A stretch of 64,000 nt of DNA from Gordonibacter faecis (GCF_030077735.1 NZ_JASJEU010000013.1:258439-322438); one strand, 5' to 3'. Positions 49,777-58,696 are shown, counted from the first letter of the stretch. Made by a program: numbers and translations. The notes: generated by a model from the sequence alone, not told the origin.

Positions 49777-49971
49777 CTAGCGGCCGAAGCGATCCCAGCC
49801 GCCGTCAGGCTTTACTAACTCAGACTGCGCGATGGCGGCCAAGTACATAATTTCGTTGCAAATGGAACGCTCTAAAGTGCAAACCTCTTCTTCGGTTTGC
49901 GCGGTCGCGAAGATGCGACCGACGGCGGTCTTGATAATATCTATTTGCTGTTCGTAATCATCATTCCCCAT
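49777..49971 (-). CDS. Small hypothetical protein
   Basis: 64 residues, helical, beginning MGNDDYEQQIDIIKTAVGRIF and ending KPDGGWDRFGR. The local codon use and A+T-richer upstream region differ from neighbours. The ribosome site is weak (GGA before ATG). Coding status is plausible because of the clean frame and the following terminator; no family recognised. Confidence 0.5.
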   Translation of the reverse strand: MGNDDYEQQIDIIKTAVGRIFATAQTEEEVCTLERSICNEIMYLAAIAQSELVKPDGGWDRFGR

Positions 49972-50149
49972 AATGTGTCCTACGGCGTCATCTATCCTTA
50001 TATATAATCTAATTACTCATACTAAATGTTATACTACTGTAAACCAACTGCAATAAATGCACAGTTTACGACATTTCAGACACGCGGCGGGGGCCTTTTT
50101 CGGTTCGCGGTCGATTACATGGAATGCCCACTGTAGCAGGTTTGGACGC

Positions 50150-50563
50150 CTAGAATGCTAAGGGCTCCCAACTCCCGTCGATGTCACAGATCCACGCCTG
50201 GGGTTCGGCAACCGAAAAGAACGTGAGTTCGGGGTCGTTCGGCCCGTCGTGCACTTCTCCCAGGGCAGCCATATGCTCGAAGCCCGCGCGGCGCACGTCC
50301 GCGTTCGCGCGGTCATCCAGGTCGGCGCGTCCGCGCAGAATGATCCAGCCGCTGCCCGGTCGCCAGGCGGTTACCTCGAACTTCGGGTTCGCCTGCAACT
50401 CGCGGTACACGTCTTTTGTGGTGGCGGTGCAAAACCAGATGCGCCCGTCCTGTTCGGCGGCGAAGCTGAAGGGGCGCACATGCGGCTGGTCGCCCTCGCA
50501 CGTGGCCAGATACCACGCCGGTACGCTGGTCAAATATTCAATGATGGTTTCGTTTGCGGTCAT
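50150..50563 (-). CDS. Pyridoxamine 5'-phosphate oxidase-like flavin protein
   Basis: A 137-residue split-barrel protein of the PPOX/general stress protein 26 group, which binds FMN or F420. Visible features are the AWYLATCEGDQPHVRPFSF strand pair, IWFCTATTKDVYREL and a C-terminal WICDIDGSW. GAAAGGA precedes ATG 50563. It begins 15 bases after ecfT, so it is probably the last gene of the FMN-riboswitch operon. That fits a flavin-using role. Confidence 0.85.
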   Translation of the reverse strand: MTANETIIEYLTSVPAWYLATCEGDQPHVRPFSFAAEQDGRIWFCTATTKDVYRELQANPKFEVTAWRPGSGWIILRGRADLDDRANADVRRAGFEHMAALGEVHDGPNDPELTFFSVAEPQAWICDIDGSWEPLAF

Positions 50564-50578
50564 GGGGCATCCTTTCGG

Positions 50579-51385
50579 TTAGTGGGGAAGGAAGTTGGTG
50601 AGGACAACAGCCACCAGCATGGACACGAGCACGCCCGTGGCCACCGCGTCGCGCCGCGTGAGGCGCAGCGGGTGGAGGCGCGTCCGTCCGGACCCTCCGT
50701 GGTAGCAGCGGGCGTCCATGGCGCCTGAGAGCGTCTCTGCATGACGAAAGGCGCTGGTGAACAGCGGCACCATGAGCGAAGTGAGCGAGGACACGCCGCC
50801 CTTGAACGGGTTGGCGGTAAACGTGGCACCGCGGCTCATCTGCGCGCGGCGGATGGTTTGCAGTTCAAAGGCGAACTGGGGCAGAAAGCGCAGGGCAATA
50901 CCCATCATCATGCCCAGCTCGTGCGCCGGCACGCCTACGCGGGTGAAGGGGCCAAGCAGCCGCTCGAACGCTTCGGTGATGTCAAGCGTGGTGGTGGTCA
51001 GCGTGAGCAGGCTCATGCCCAAAAGCAGCAGCACCAAGCGACACGCGATGAACGCCGCCGACACGAGGCCCCCTTCGCTCACCTGAATAATCCACCAGGA
51101 GAACAGCACGGGCCCGTCCTGCACGAAGAATATGTTGAGCAGCGCGGTTATCACCACGATAAACGCCAAAGGAGCAATAGATGTAAGCGCCGCGCCCGCC
51201 GGGATTTCTGCCAGCATGAAGAACCCCACCACGAACAGGGCGCACACAGCCAGGCCCCAAAACGTCTGGGCCGCAAACACCACGGCCATGAACGCGAGCG
51301 ACAACACCAATTTCGCGCGTGGATCCAGGCGGTGAAGCGGGCTTGAGCCGGGCCAGTAGCGGCCGATGATGGCGGTATCAGGCAT
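50579..51385 (-). CDS. ecfT: ECF transporter transmembrane subunit EcfT
   Basis: A 268-residue membrane protein that couples the ATPases to a substrate-binding S component. It has about 5-6 helices. The two Ala-Arg-Gly/Ser-type coupling motifs appear as RRAQMSRGA and DARCYHGGSG. It starts with SSPLHRLDPRAKLVLSLAF, typical of EcfT. The start (51385) overlaps the ecfA2 stop by 8 bases. Operon order is ribU-ecfA1-ecfA2-ecfT. Confidence 0.93.
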   Translation of the reverse strand: MPDTAIIGRYWPGSSPLHRLDPRAKLVLSLAFMAVVFAAQTFWGLAVCALFVVGFFMLAEIPAGAALTSIAPLAFIVVITALLNIFFVQDGPVLFSWWIIQVSEGGLVSAAFIACRLVLLLLGMSLLTLTTTTLDITEAFERLLGPFTRVGVPAHELGMMMGIALRFLPQFAFELQTIRRAQMSRGATFTANPFKGGVSSLTSLMVPLFTSAFRHAETLSGAMDARCYHGGSGRTRLHPLRLTRRDAVATGVLVSMLVAVVLTNFLPH

Positions 51386-52349
51386 GCGCGTTCCCCTTCG
51401 CCTGCGCCGCACCGGTCAGTTGGGCGGCCAGGTCATCCGCCAGCGATTCATCGTCGTACAGGGCGCGCGGCAAGCTGAACCCGCAGGTGCGCAGCTCGTG
51501 GGCGAGACGCTGGGCCGCGGGCACATCAAGGCCGATGGCGCGCAGTTCCTCGCCGCGCGCGAACACTTCCTCAGGCGTGCCAAGCGCGAACAACTCACCC
51601 TCGTTCAGTACGAGGATGCGGTCGGCCAGCCGCGCCAAATCGTCCATGCTGTGCGACACCATGACCACGGTGAGGCCGCCTGCGTGCAGGCCAGCCACCA
51701 GGTCTAAGAACTCCGCGCGCCCCACGGGGTCGAGGCCCGCCATGGGTTCATCCAGCACCAGCACACGCGGCTCCATGGCCAGCACGCCCGCGAACGCCAC
51801 GCGCCGCTGCTGGCCGCCCGACAACTCAAAGGGGCTCTTGTCGCGCACGTCGTCGAAAGCCAATCCCACACGCTCAAGCGCCCGGCGTACGCGCTGTTCC
51901 AGTTCATCGCCGGCAATGCCAAGGTTGCGTGGGCCGAACGCCACATCGTCGTACACCGTGGCGGCGAACAGCTGGTGCTCCGGGTACTGAAACACCATGC
52001 CTACCTGCCCGCGGCACTCCTGCGCCACGCGCTTGTCGGCCACATCGCGCCCTGCAAACAGCACGCGCCCGCGCGTGGGATGCACGAGACCGTTCAGGTG
52101 CTGCACAAGCGTGCTCTTGCCGCTGCCGGTGTGCCCGGCGATGCCGAGAAATTCCCCGTCGCGCAGCTGAAAGCTGATGTCGCGCAGCGCCCATATGGCG
52201 TTGGGGTCGGTGCCCCACACCGGCTTGCCGTGCGCTTGCACCGAGGGCGGCTCTTCGGCGGCCCCGCGTTTCGCACGGCGCGCGCGCCGCTTCTTCTGAT
52301 GCTCGGGGTTGGTGTATGAGTAGCTTACGCCTTCGAAAGTAAGCGGCAC
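51378..52349 (-). CDS. ecfA2: ECF transporter ATPase subunit EcfA2
   Basis: A 323-residue ABC ATPase. Walker A is GHTGSGKS (72-79), the Q-loop is FQYPEHQLF, the signature is ELSGGQQRR, and Walker B is VLVLDEPMAGLDP. The start GTG 52349 has GAAGGAGGA and lies 25 bases inside the previous gene. The longer frame to 52430 is untenable. A basic insertion of about 35 residues (KKRRARRAKRG and onwards) lies between strand 1 and Walker A, which is unusual for the family. Confidence 0.93.
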   Translation of the reverse strand: MPLTFEGVSYSYTNPEHQKKRRARRAKRGAAEEPPSVQAHGKPVWGTDPNAIWALRDISFQLRDGEFLGIAGHTGSGKSTLVQHLNGLVHPTRGRVLFAGRDVADKRVAQECRGQVGMVFQYPEHQLFAATVYDDVAFGPRNLGIAGDELEQRVRRALERVGLAFDDVRDKSPFELSGGQQRRVAFAGVLAMEPRVLVLDEPMAGLDPVGRAEFLDLVAGLHAGGLTVVMVSHSMDDLARLADRILVLNEGELFALGTPEEVFARGEELRAIGLDVPAAQRLAHELRTCGFSLPRALYDDESLADDLAAQLTGAAQAKGNAHA

Positions 52350-53146
52350 AGCTCCTCCTTCAGCTCGTTCTCGGAAACGGTCACGTTCACGTCCACGCCG
52401 CGCTCGCGCAGTAGGCAGGATAGGCGGCACGCGAATGGCACGTTCAGGTTCAAATGCTCCAGAAGCGCCGCCTGCGTGAGTACCTCAGACGGCGGGCCGT
52501 CCAGGCGCACGTGGCCTCCGTCGAGTACCACCACACGGTCGGCCTGGGCGGCCTCTTCCATGAAGTGCGTGATCATGACTACGGTCATGCCGCGCTCGTG
52601 CAGCGTGCGCGCCACGCGCATAAGCCCCGCGCGTCCGCGGGGGTCGAGCATGGCCGTGGCCTCGTCTAGTATGAGTATGTCGGGCTCCATGGCCAGCACT
52701 CCCGCAATGGCCACGCGCTGCTTCTGGCCGCCCGAAAGCGCGTTTGTTTCACGTGTGTCGAAGCCTTGCAGCCCCACATCGGCCAGCGCATCGGCCACGC
52801 GTTCACGCAGTTCATCGGCGGGTACGCCCAGGTTTTCGGGGCCAAACGCCACGTCGTTTTCCACGAGGCTGGCCACCAGTTGGTCGTCGGGGTTTTGAAA
52901 CACCATGCCTGCGTTGCTGCGGATGAAGTAGGTGGCGGACTCGTCGGCCGTGCTGCGCCCGAGCACCGACACCGTACCCTCGTCGGGCACGAGCAGTGCG
53001 TTTATGTGCTTGGCCAGCGTGGACTTGCCCGACCCGTTGCCGCCGAGCACGCACACAAACTGCCCGCGCTCGATGCGCAGGTTGATGCCGTCCAGCACGA
53101 AGGCATCGCCATCGTAAGAAAACGCCACGTTCGAGAACTCTATCAA
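52325..53146 (-). CDS. ecfA1: ECF transporter ATPase subunit EcfA1
   Basis: A 273-residue ABC ATPase. Walker A is GGNGSGKS (35-42), the Q-loop FQNPDDQLV, the signature ALSGGQKQR and Walker B DILILDEATAMLDP. The Q-loop FQNPDDQ form is typical of EcfA1. Start TTG 53146 (MIEFSNVAFSYDGD) follows GAAAGGACC. The frame is open to 53680, but the extra part is Pro/His/Gly-rich nonsense over the ribU gene and spacer. Confidence 0.92.
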   Translation of the reverse strand: MIEFSNVAFSYDGDAFVLDGINLRIERGQFVCVLGGNGSGKSTLAKHINALLVPDEGTVSVLGRSTADESATYFIRSNAGMVFQNPDDQLVASLVENDVAFGPENLGVPADELRERVADALADVGLQGFDTRETNALSGGQKQRVAIAGVLAMEPDILILDEATAMLDPRGRAGLMRVARTLHERGMTVVMITHFMEEAAQADRVVVLDGGHVRLDGPPSEVLTQAALLEHLNLNVPFACRLSCLLRERGVDVNVTVSENELKEELCRLLSKA

Positions 53147-53268
53147 GGTGGTCCTTTCGGGTTGGTTCGGGGGAGGTGGAGGGCGGGGTGGGGGTGGAGC
53201 GCCGCGGTTGCCGGCCGCGGGCAGCGGGCCGTCGCCCGCGCTTGCTGCACCTGCGCCCTTGGCGGCGT

Positions 53269-53916
53269 TTAGCGGCCCTTCACCTGCTTTTTCTTCGGCG
53301 TAATAAGGTTCGACACACTCTTGTACACCACCAGTGTCAGCACGCTGTTCAGAATGGCTTTGATCAGGTTGAACGGCGTGAGGATAGGCAGCACCATAGC
53401 CACCACGGCATCGAAGGGCACACCCAGCCACGCGGGCGTAATCACCAGGTTGCCGAGGATGGCCATGAGGGTGGCGAGCACCACGCTCAGCGTCAGACCC
53501 GCAACGGCCGCCTTGAACGTGCGGCGCTTGCGGTAGATGAGCGCCGCCGGCAGAATGAAGCCACTCACCACCAGGATGTTCATGATAGCGCCCGAGAAGT
53601 CGGCCATCAAAATGCCGTGGAGGATGGCTCCCACAAAGCCCACCGCCAGGCCCGCGCCCGGCCCGAAGGCGAAGCCGCACACCATGGCCGGCATGGCCGA
53701 CGCGTCGTATTTAAGCCAGGGCGCGCCCGGCAGCAGGGGAAACTCAATGAACGACAGCAGCACGCCAATGGCGCACATCAGCGCCATGGTCACCAGCTGG
53801 CGGGTATCCCATTTGTTCGTGTTGGTGAATTCCAGATCGGGCGTGCGCGGCGTGCGTTCCGCGTCCAACGCGTCCACGTCCTGCACTCCCTGTGTGCTCG
53901 GCACATTTTCGGCCAT
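53269..53916 (-). CDS. ribU: Riboflavin ECF transporter S component RibU
   Basis: A 215-residue membrane protein binding riboflavin outside the cell. An acidic N-terminal stretch of about 38 residues precedes 5-6 helices. Family segments are LLSFIEFPLLPGAPWLKYDAS and a GFAFGPGAGLAVGFVGAILHG helix. ATG 53916 follows AAGGAAGG. An FMN riboswitch in its leader supports riboflavin as substrate. Confidence 0.93.
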   Translation of the reverse strand: MAENVPSTQGVQDVDALDAERTPRTPDLEFTNTNKWDTRQLVTMALMCAIGVLLSFIEFPLLPGAPWLKYDASAMPAMVCGFAFGPGAGLAVGFVGAILHGILMADFSGAIMNILVVSGFILPAALIYRKRRTFKAAVAGLTLSVVLATLMAILGNLVITPAWLGVPFDAVVAMVLPILTPFNLIKAILNSVLTLVVYKSVSNLITPKKKQVKGR

Positions 53917-53970
53917 GAGGGCACCTTCCTTTCGCGGGGGCGTGGTGTTGCGGGTTCCTTCTTGCCCCAC

Positions 53971-54018
53971 AAAAAAGAAGAGAGCCCGTATGAATTCCGC
54001 TCGGTTCCATACGGGCTC
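53971..54018 (-). terminator. Attenuator of the FMN riboswitch
   Basis: On the minus strand GAGCCCGTATG pairs with CATACGGGCTC (11 bp), followed by a T-rich run TCTTCTTTTTT at 53971-53981. It lies between the aptamer and ribU. It is the expected premature terminator when FMN is bound. Confidence 0.85.
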
Positions 54019-54069
54019 GTTATTCGCAGGAAGTGCGGCGCACGAAGCGGCCGGCCTTCACGCGAACTC

Positions 54070-54258
54070 TGCCTCTTCCATCCGGACTTTAACCGTTGGT
54101 CCCGGAGTTTCACCGGTGTCAGCCTGCTGCGGCGCGCGGCGGGGACTATCCCGTGCGCGTCCGTCGCAGGGTCGCGGACTCTCGGCTTCGCGAGCGCGTA
54201 CGCGCCGCTATCCGATTACCGCCAGTGAGGAATTTCACCTCGCCCTGAAACAGAATCC
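54070..54258 (-). promoter_or_regulatory. FMN riboswitch (RFN element)
   Basis: On the minus strand the conserved blocks appear in order: TTCAGGGCGAGGTGAAATTC, ACTGGCGGTAAT, CACCGGTGAAACTCC and AGTCCGGATGGAAGAGG. A long variable GC-rich arm lies between. This matches the RFN aptamer. It controls the ribU-ecfA1-ecfA2-ecfT operon by attenuation. Confidence 0.93.
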
Positions 54259-54393
54259 ATCACCGCGTATTGTAACAACCAGTTATCCCCCGCACAACCG
54301 GACACTTTCCCCACCCTGGGGTAGGGCTCAGTTGTGTGCGTCGGGGGCAGATTCGCCTTTGTGGGGTGCTTTTCGGGTACAATACCTGGCCGT

Positions 54394-55815
54394 ATGTTTG
54401 AAATCCTCGAAAGCATAGATGCGTTTGTCTGGGGCCCGGCCATGATCGTGCTCCTTTTGGGCACGCATGTATTCCTCACGTTCAAGACGGGCTTCATCCA
54501 GCGTAAGTTACCGCAGGCCATTCGGCTGTCGTTCCAGAAAGACCCGGAGGGCCGCGGCGACATTTCCAACTTCGGCGCGCTGGCCACCGCGTTGGCGGCC
54601 ACCATTGGTACGGGCTCCATCGTGGGCGTGGCTACGGCTATTCTTGCAGGTGGGCCGGGCGCGGTGTTCTGGATGTGGATTACCGGCGTGTTCGGCATTG
54701 CCACCAAGTACGTGGAGGTGTACGCCGCGGTGAAGTACCGCGTGCGCGATCATGCGGGCAACATGCTGGGCGGCGCGATGTATGTGTGGGAGCGCGCGTT
54801 CAAGAAGAAGGACGGCCGCACGCCGTGGTGGGCGAAGCTGGGCGCCGTGGCGTTCGCCGCGTTCGCCACCGTGGCCACCATTGGTACGGGCTCGGCCGTG
54901 CAGGCGTCGGCGATGGCGGGCATCATCACGTCGAACGTGCCCGTGCCGGCGTGGATTGTGGGCATTATTATTGTGGTGCTGGTGTCGGTGGTTATCTTCG
55001 GCGGCGTGCGCTCCATCTCGAAAGTGTGCGAGAAGTTGGTGCCGTTCATGGCCGTGGCCTACGCGCTGGGGTGCCTGGTCATCTTGGTGATGAACGCGGG
55101 TGCGCTGGGGGAGGCCATCGTGCTCATCTTCGAGTGCGCGTTCACGGGCAAGGCGGCGTTCGGCGGCGCGGTGGGCTCGGGCATTATGATGGCGCTGCAA
55201 TTCGGTTGCGCGCGCGGGCTGTTCTCGAACGAGTCGGGCCTGGGCTCCGCGCCCATCGTGGCAGCCGCGGCGAAGACGCGCAACCCCTCTGAGCAGGCGC
55301 TTATCGCCATGACGGGCACGTTCTGGTCCACGGTGGTCATCTGCGCGCTCACGGGCATTGTGCTGGTGTCGACCATGGTGGCGAACCCGTCCATCCAGGC
55401 GGACGTGCTGGCGAACCCGACGCTGTTCTCGGGCGCCGAGCTGGCGAGCGCCGCCTTCGCGAAAATCCCGTTCATTGGCACGCCCATTCTGGTGCTGGGC
55501 ATGGTGGCGTTTTCGTACTCCACCATTTTGGGCTGGTCGTATTACGGCAACCGCTGCGTCACGTACCTGTTCGGCAAGCGCGCCATCAGGCCGTATCAGG
55601 TGCTCTACGTGGTGGTGGCGTTCCTTGGGGCCGTGGGCGTGGGCGACGTGATGTGGACTATCTCAGATATCGGCAACGCGCTCATGGCCATTCCGAACAT
55701 TGTGGCTATTTTGCTGCTGTCTGGCCTTGTAGCCCGCGGCACCCGCCACTACGTCTACGACGATCATCTGGACGAAGTGGACGAAGAACCCATCCCGACG
55801 GTGGAAAGCAAGTAG
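54394..55815 (+). CDS. Sodium:alanine-type amino acid symporter (AGCS family) 1
   Basis: A 473-residue membrane carrier importing alanine or glycine with sodium. AGCS landmarks: TALAATIGTGSIVGVATAI, ARGLFSNESGLGSAPIV and GWSYYGNRC. About 11 helices, with an acidic C-terminal tail (DEVDEEPIPTVESK). No ribosome site precedes ATG 54394. TACAAT lies at 54378-54383, so the mRNA may be leaderless. It is a tandem paralog of the gene at 56187. Confidence 0.93.
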   Translation: MFEILESIDAFVWGPAMIVLLLGTHVFLTFKTGFIQRKLPQAIRLSFQKDPEGRGDISNFGALATALAATIGTGSIVGVATAILAGGPGAVFWMWITGVFGIATKYVEVYAAVKYRVRDHAGNMLGGAMYVWERAFKKKDGRTPWWAKLGAVAFAAFATVATIGTGSAVQASAMAGIITSNVPVPAWIVGIIIVVLVSVVIFGGVRSISKVCEKLVPFMAVAYALGCLVILVMNAGALGEAIVLIFECAFTGKAAFGGAVGSGIMMALQFGCARGLFSNESGLGSAPIVAAAAKTRNPSEQALIAMTGTFWSTVVICALTGIVLVSTMVANPSIQADVLANPTLFSGAELASAAFAKIPFIGTPILVLGMVAFSYSTILGWSYYGNRCVTYLFGKRAIRPYQVLYVVVAFLGAVGVGDVMWTISDIGNALMAIPNIVAILLLSGLVARGTRHYVYDDHLDEVDEEPIPTVESK

Positions 55816-56186
55816 AAACGCGGGCGGGGCGGCGCTGCGTTCGCGTGGGAATGTGGCGCGCTCCCTATTTTGGCGCGGGAGCATGCGCGAAGCGTGTCGC
55901 ATCCCCCTGGTGTTTGTCCGTGGCCGGAAAACGATCTTCCGCTCGCTGATATTTTTGGTGTCGCGCATAGTGTGAGGCCTGTTGCGCGCCTATAATCCAA
56001 CCACTTTAGTGCGAAAAAGTGCTTCTGCCGAAACGGATTGTCCGCCGCCCGGCCTCGTGCTCGCGCCACCTGCGCCCGCGCCTCGCATCCGCGCCTGCGC
56101 CCGCGCGCCCCGCGCTCCGGTCACTCGGTTTCGGCAACGGCTCTTTTCGCCTCGCCGGGGGACCGGCGTGAGAAAAGGGGGTTGTT
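55816..56186. other. Gap between the two symporter genes
   Basis: 371 bases without a convincing gene. TATAAT at 55991-55996 could be the -10 for the second symporter, but the -35 is weak. The remainder is very C+G-rich and shows no clear terminator. Confidence 0.4.
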
Positions 56187-57602
56187 ATGGACATTGTCCA
56201 GTTCATCAACGACATCGACGCCTTTGTATGGGGCCCGCCGATGATCGTACTGCTGCTGGGGTCGCACCTGTTCCTCACCATCCGCACGGGCTTCATTCAG
56301 CGCAAACTGCCCACGGCTATTAAGCTGTCGGTGACGAAAGACCCGGACGCGCCCGGCGACATTAGCCAGTTCGGCGCGCTCACTACGGCGCTGTCAGCCA
56401 CCATCGGCACGGGCAACATCGTGGGCGTGGCCACGGCCATTCTCGCAGGTGGGCCGGGTGCGGTGTTGTGGATGTGGCTCACCGGCGTGTTCGGCATTGC
56501 CACGAAGTACTCCGAGACGTATGCCGCCGTGAAGTACCGCGTGCGCGACCACAAGGGCAACATGCTGGGCGGCGCCATGTACGCGTGGCGGCGCGGCTTC
56601 GAGAAAGACGGCAAGGCTCCCTGGTGGGCGATGCTTGGCGCGGGCGCGTTTGCCCTGTTCGCGGCCATCGCATCGTTCGGCATTGGGTCGGCCGTGCAGT
56701 CCAGCGCCATGACGGGCATCATTCTGTCAAACGCGCCGGGCATCCCCGCGTGGGGCATCGGCCTGGCTATTGCCATCATGGTGTCCATCGTCATCTTCGG
56801 CGGCGTGAAAGTTATTTCGAAGGTGTGCGAGAAGCTGGTGCCGTTCATGGCTATTGCGTATGTGTGGGGCTGCATCATGATCATTGGCATCAACTGGGAA
56901 TACGTATGGCCCGCCATCTGCCTCATCTTCGAGTGCGCCTTTACACCCAAGGCCGCGTTTGGCGGCGCGGTGGGAAGCGGCCTCATGATGGCGCTGCAGT
57001 TCGGCTGCGCGCGCGGCCTGTTTTCCAACGAGTCGGGCCTGGGCTCCGCGCCCATCGTGGCCTCCGCGGCTTCCACGCGCAACCCGGCGCGTCAGGCGCT
57101 CGTGTCCATGACGGGCACGTTCTGGGATACGGTGGTCATCTGCGCGCTCACGGGCATTGTGCTGGTATCCACGCTCATTGCGAACCCCGGCATTCTCGAT
57201 TCCGGTCAGATTCACGCCGGCGCCGACCTCACCAGCGCGGCGTTCGCCTCCATTCCCTACATTGGCACGCCCATCCTGGTCATCGGCATGATTCTGTTCG
57301 CGTACTCCACCATTCTGGGCTGGTCGTACTACGGCAACCGCTGCGTGGCCTACCTGTTCGGCAAGCACGGCGTGCGCCCCTACCAGGTGCTGTATGTGGT
57401 GGTGGCGTTCCTTGGCGCCATCGGCATTGGCGACTTGGTGTGGACCGTCTCCGACATCACGAACGCCCTCATGGCGGTGCCGAATATCATTGTGGTGCTG
57501 CTGCTCTCAGGCCTGATAGCGCGTGAAACCAAGCACTACGTATGGGATAAGAATCTGGAAGAAACCGACGAGACACCTATTCCCGTGCTTGAGTCGAAGT
57601 AG
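56187..57602 (+). CDS. Sodium:alanine-type amino acid symporter (AGCS family) 2
   Basis: A 471-residue carrier closely similar to the one at 54394. It has the same SATIGTGNIVGVATAI, ARGLFSNESGLGSAPIV and GWSYYGNRC signatures and the same tail (TDETPIPVLESK). AAAAGGGGG precedes ATG 56187, unlike copy 1. A recent tandem duplication with separate promoters is likely. The copies may differ in substrate affinity. Confidence 0.93.
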   Translation: MDIVQFINDIDAFVWGPPMIVLLLGSHLFLTIRTGFIQRKLPTAIKLSVTKDPDAPGDISQFGALTTALSATIGTGNIVGVATAILAGGPGAVLWMWLTGVFGIATKYSETYAAVKYRVRDHKGNMLGGAMYAWRRGFEKDGKAPWWAMLGAGAFALFAAIASFGIGSAVQSSAMTGIILSNAPGIPAWGIGLAIAIMVSIVIFGGVKVISKVCEKLVPFMAIAYVWGCIMIIGINWEYVWPAICLIFECAFTPKAAFGGAVGSGLMMALQFGCARGLFSNESGLGSAPIVASAASTRNPARQALVSMTGTFWDTVVICALTGIVLVSTLIANPGILDSGQIHAGADLTSAAFASIPYIGTPILVIGMILFAYSTILGWSYYGNRCVAYLFGKHGVRPYQVLYVVVAFLGAIGIGDLVWTVSDITNALMAVPNIIVVLLLSGLIARETKHYVWDKNLEETDETPIPVLESK

Positions 57603-57681
57603 GGCGGGCGCGCTGTGCGAACTTCAAACGTGCGCGTGTCACCCACCTCATAACTACGTCAAGATGCCAGGTTAACCGTAG

Positions 57682-57702
57682 GGCAAGGGCTCTGCCCTTG
57701 CC
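57682..57702. repeat. Hairpin, copy D of the CGTAGGG repeat
   Basis: GGCAAGGGC-tct-GCCCTTGCC, a perfect 9-bp stem preceded by CCGTAGGG as in the other copies. It lies 80 bases after the symporter stop and could act as its terminator. Confidence 0.65.
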
Positions 57703-57753
57703 GCCAACTACGTTCGACCTGGCACGTTTATTATTACCAAGCATCGCTGCAAC

Positions 57754-58108
57754 AAAGTGTGACGCGCTTCGCGCTGCCTAATATGCCACGAGTTTTCTCG
57801 AGTCCCCTACCTTATGACGCGGGTTGACTGGCTTGTCGGCGTTGACTTGCAAGAAGCATAACCTCCGTAGGGGTGCACTCCAGTGCACCCGTTCGCGCGA
57901 AGCGCGAAAACGCAGGTCGCACTCATGTTTTCTGCCCGCGTCGGAGCGGGTGCTTTCCTAAAGGGACTAGGCGCTGCGCGCCGCGGTAGCGCCCCTACGG
58001 GTATGGCCACACAAGCACATTAGCCGTAGAAGAACTTGCCCTCGTCATGGTGATAGGGATGCGTATACCATCCCGGTGTAATCAATAGCGCGAAGCGCGT
58101 CACACTTT
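57754..58108. mobile_element. MITE-like element with 22-bp perfect inverted ends
   Basis: A 355-bp unit. The 22 bases at 57754-57775 (containing GTGTGACGCGC) are exactly complementary to 58087-58108. Inside are the twin hairpins GGGTGCACT-cc-AGTGCACCC (57871-57890) and TTCGCGC-gaa-GCGCGAA (57892-57908), then an inverted GCGCCCCTACGG segment near 57990. No transposase frame is present, so it would be non-autonomous if mobile. Target duplications were not identified. Confidence 0.65.
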
Positions 58109-58282
58109 TGCTGCGCGCCACAACCCTCTCAACCATTCGCTGAATCAACAGGTCGGGGCTGATGGGCGTTGAGGGGCCTCCTATAATCGACGAAGCTTGT
58201 CAGAGGTGGCGGGCGAGAGGCGCCTTCTGTCTGCGGTGTATCCGGCCGCGTCAGGGCGGAGGGCAACGGAAAGGGGGACCGC

Positions 58283-58696
58283 ATGTCCGGTTCGCAGAAG
58301 GCTTTGAAAGTTGTGTCCATCATTCTCATCGTGTACGCCCTTATCGCGGCGGCGTTTGGCGTGTTCATGGCCGTGGGTGCTTCGCTTTTGGACGGGCAAA
58401 CGGTCGATGTTAGCGGCACCACTATCGAGGCCGGCCTGATGGCAGGCGTGCTGGGTGGCACCATTATCGTGGGCGCCGTCATCAACTTCATCATTGGCCT
58501 TCTGGGCCTGCGCGGCGCAAAAGACGCAAAAAAGATTGGCCCCTTCTTCGTGCTCTGCATTATTGGCGTGGCGCTGAGTCTTGTCAGTCTGGGCATGTCC
58601 CTCGCTCAAGGCACGTTCAGCCCGTTCTCCCTGATATCCCTCGCCATCATCATTATCTGCCTGGTGCTGGCGTCGAAGGTGCGCAACCAGCGCTAA
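58283..58696 (+). CDS. Four-helix membrane protein
   Basis: A 137-residue protein with four hydrophobic segments (about 8-32, 52-74, 84-106 and 112-130) and a basic tail KVRNQR. GAAAGGGGGA precedes ATG 58283. TATAAT at 58182-58187 may be its -10. It resembles small integral proteins of unknown function that are common in Actinobacteria. No catalytic motif is seen. Confidence 0.7.
   Translation: MSGSQKALKVVSIILIVYALIAAAFGVFMAVGASLLDGQTVDVSGTTIEAGLMAGVLGGTIIVGAVINFIIGLLGLRGAKDAKKIGPFFVLCIIGVALSLVSLGMSLAQGTFSPFSLISLAIIIICLVLASKVRNQR

Noticed and set aside
52325..53680. N-terminal extension of EcfA1 to 451 residues
   Set aside because: The extra part overlaps ribU and is proline/histidine nonsense; TTG 53146 with a ribosome site gives a normal ATPase.
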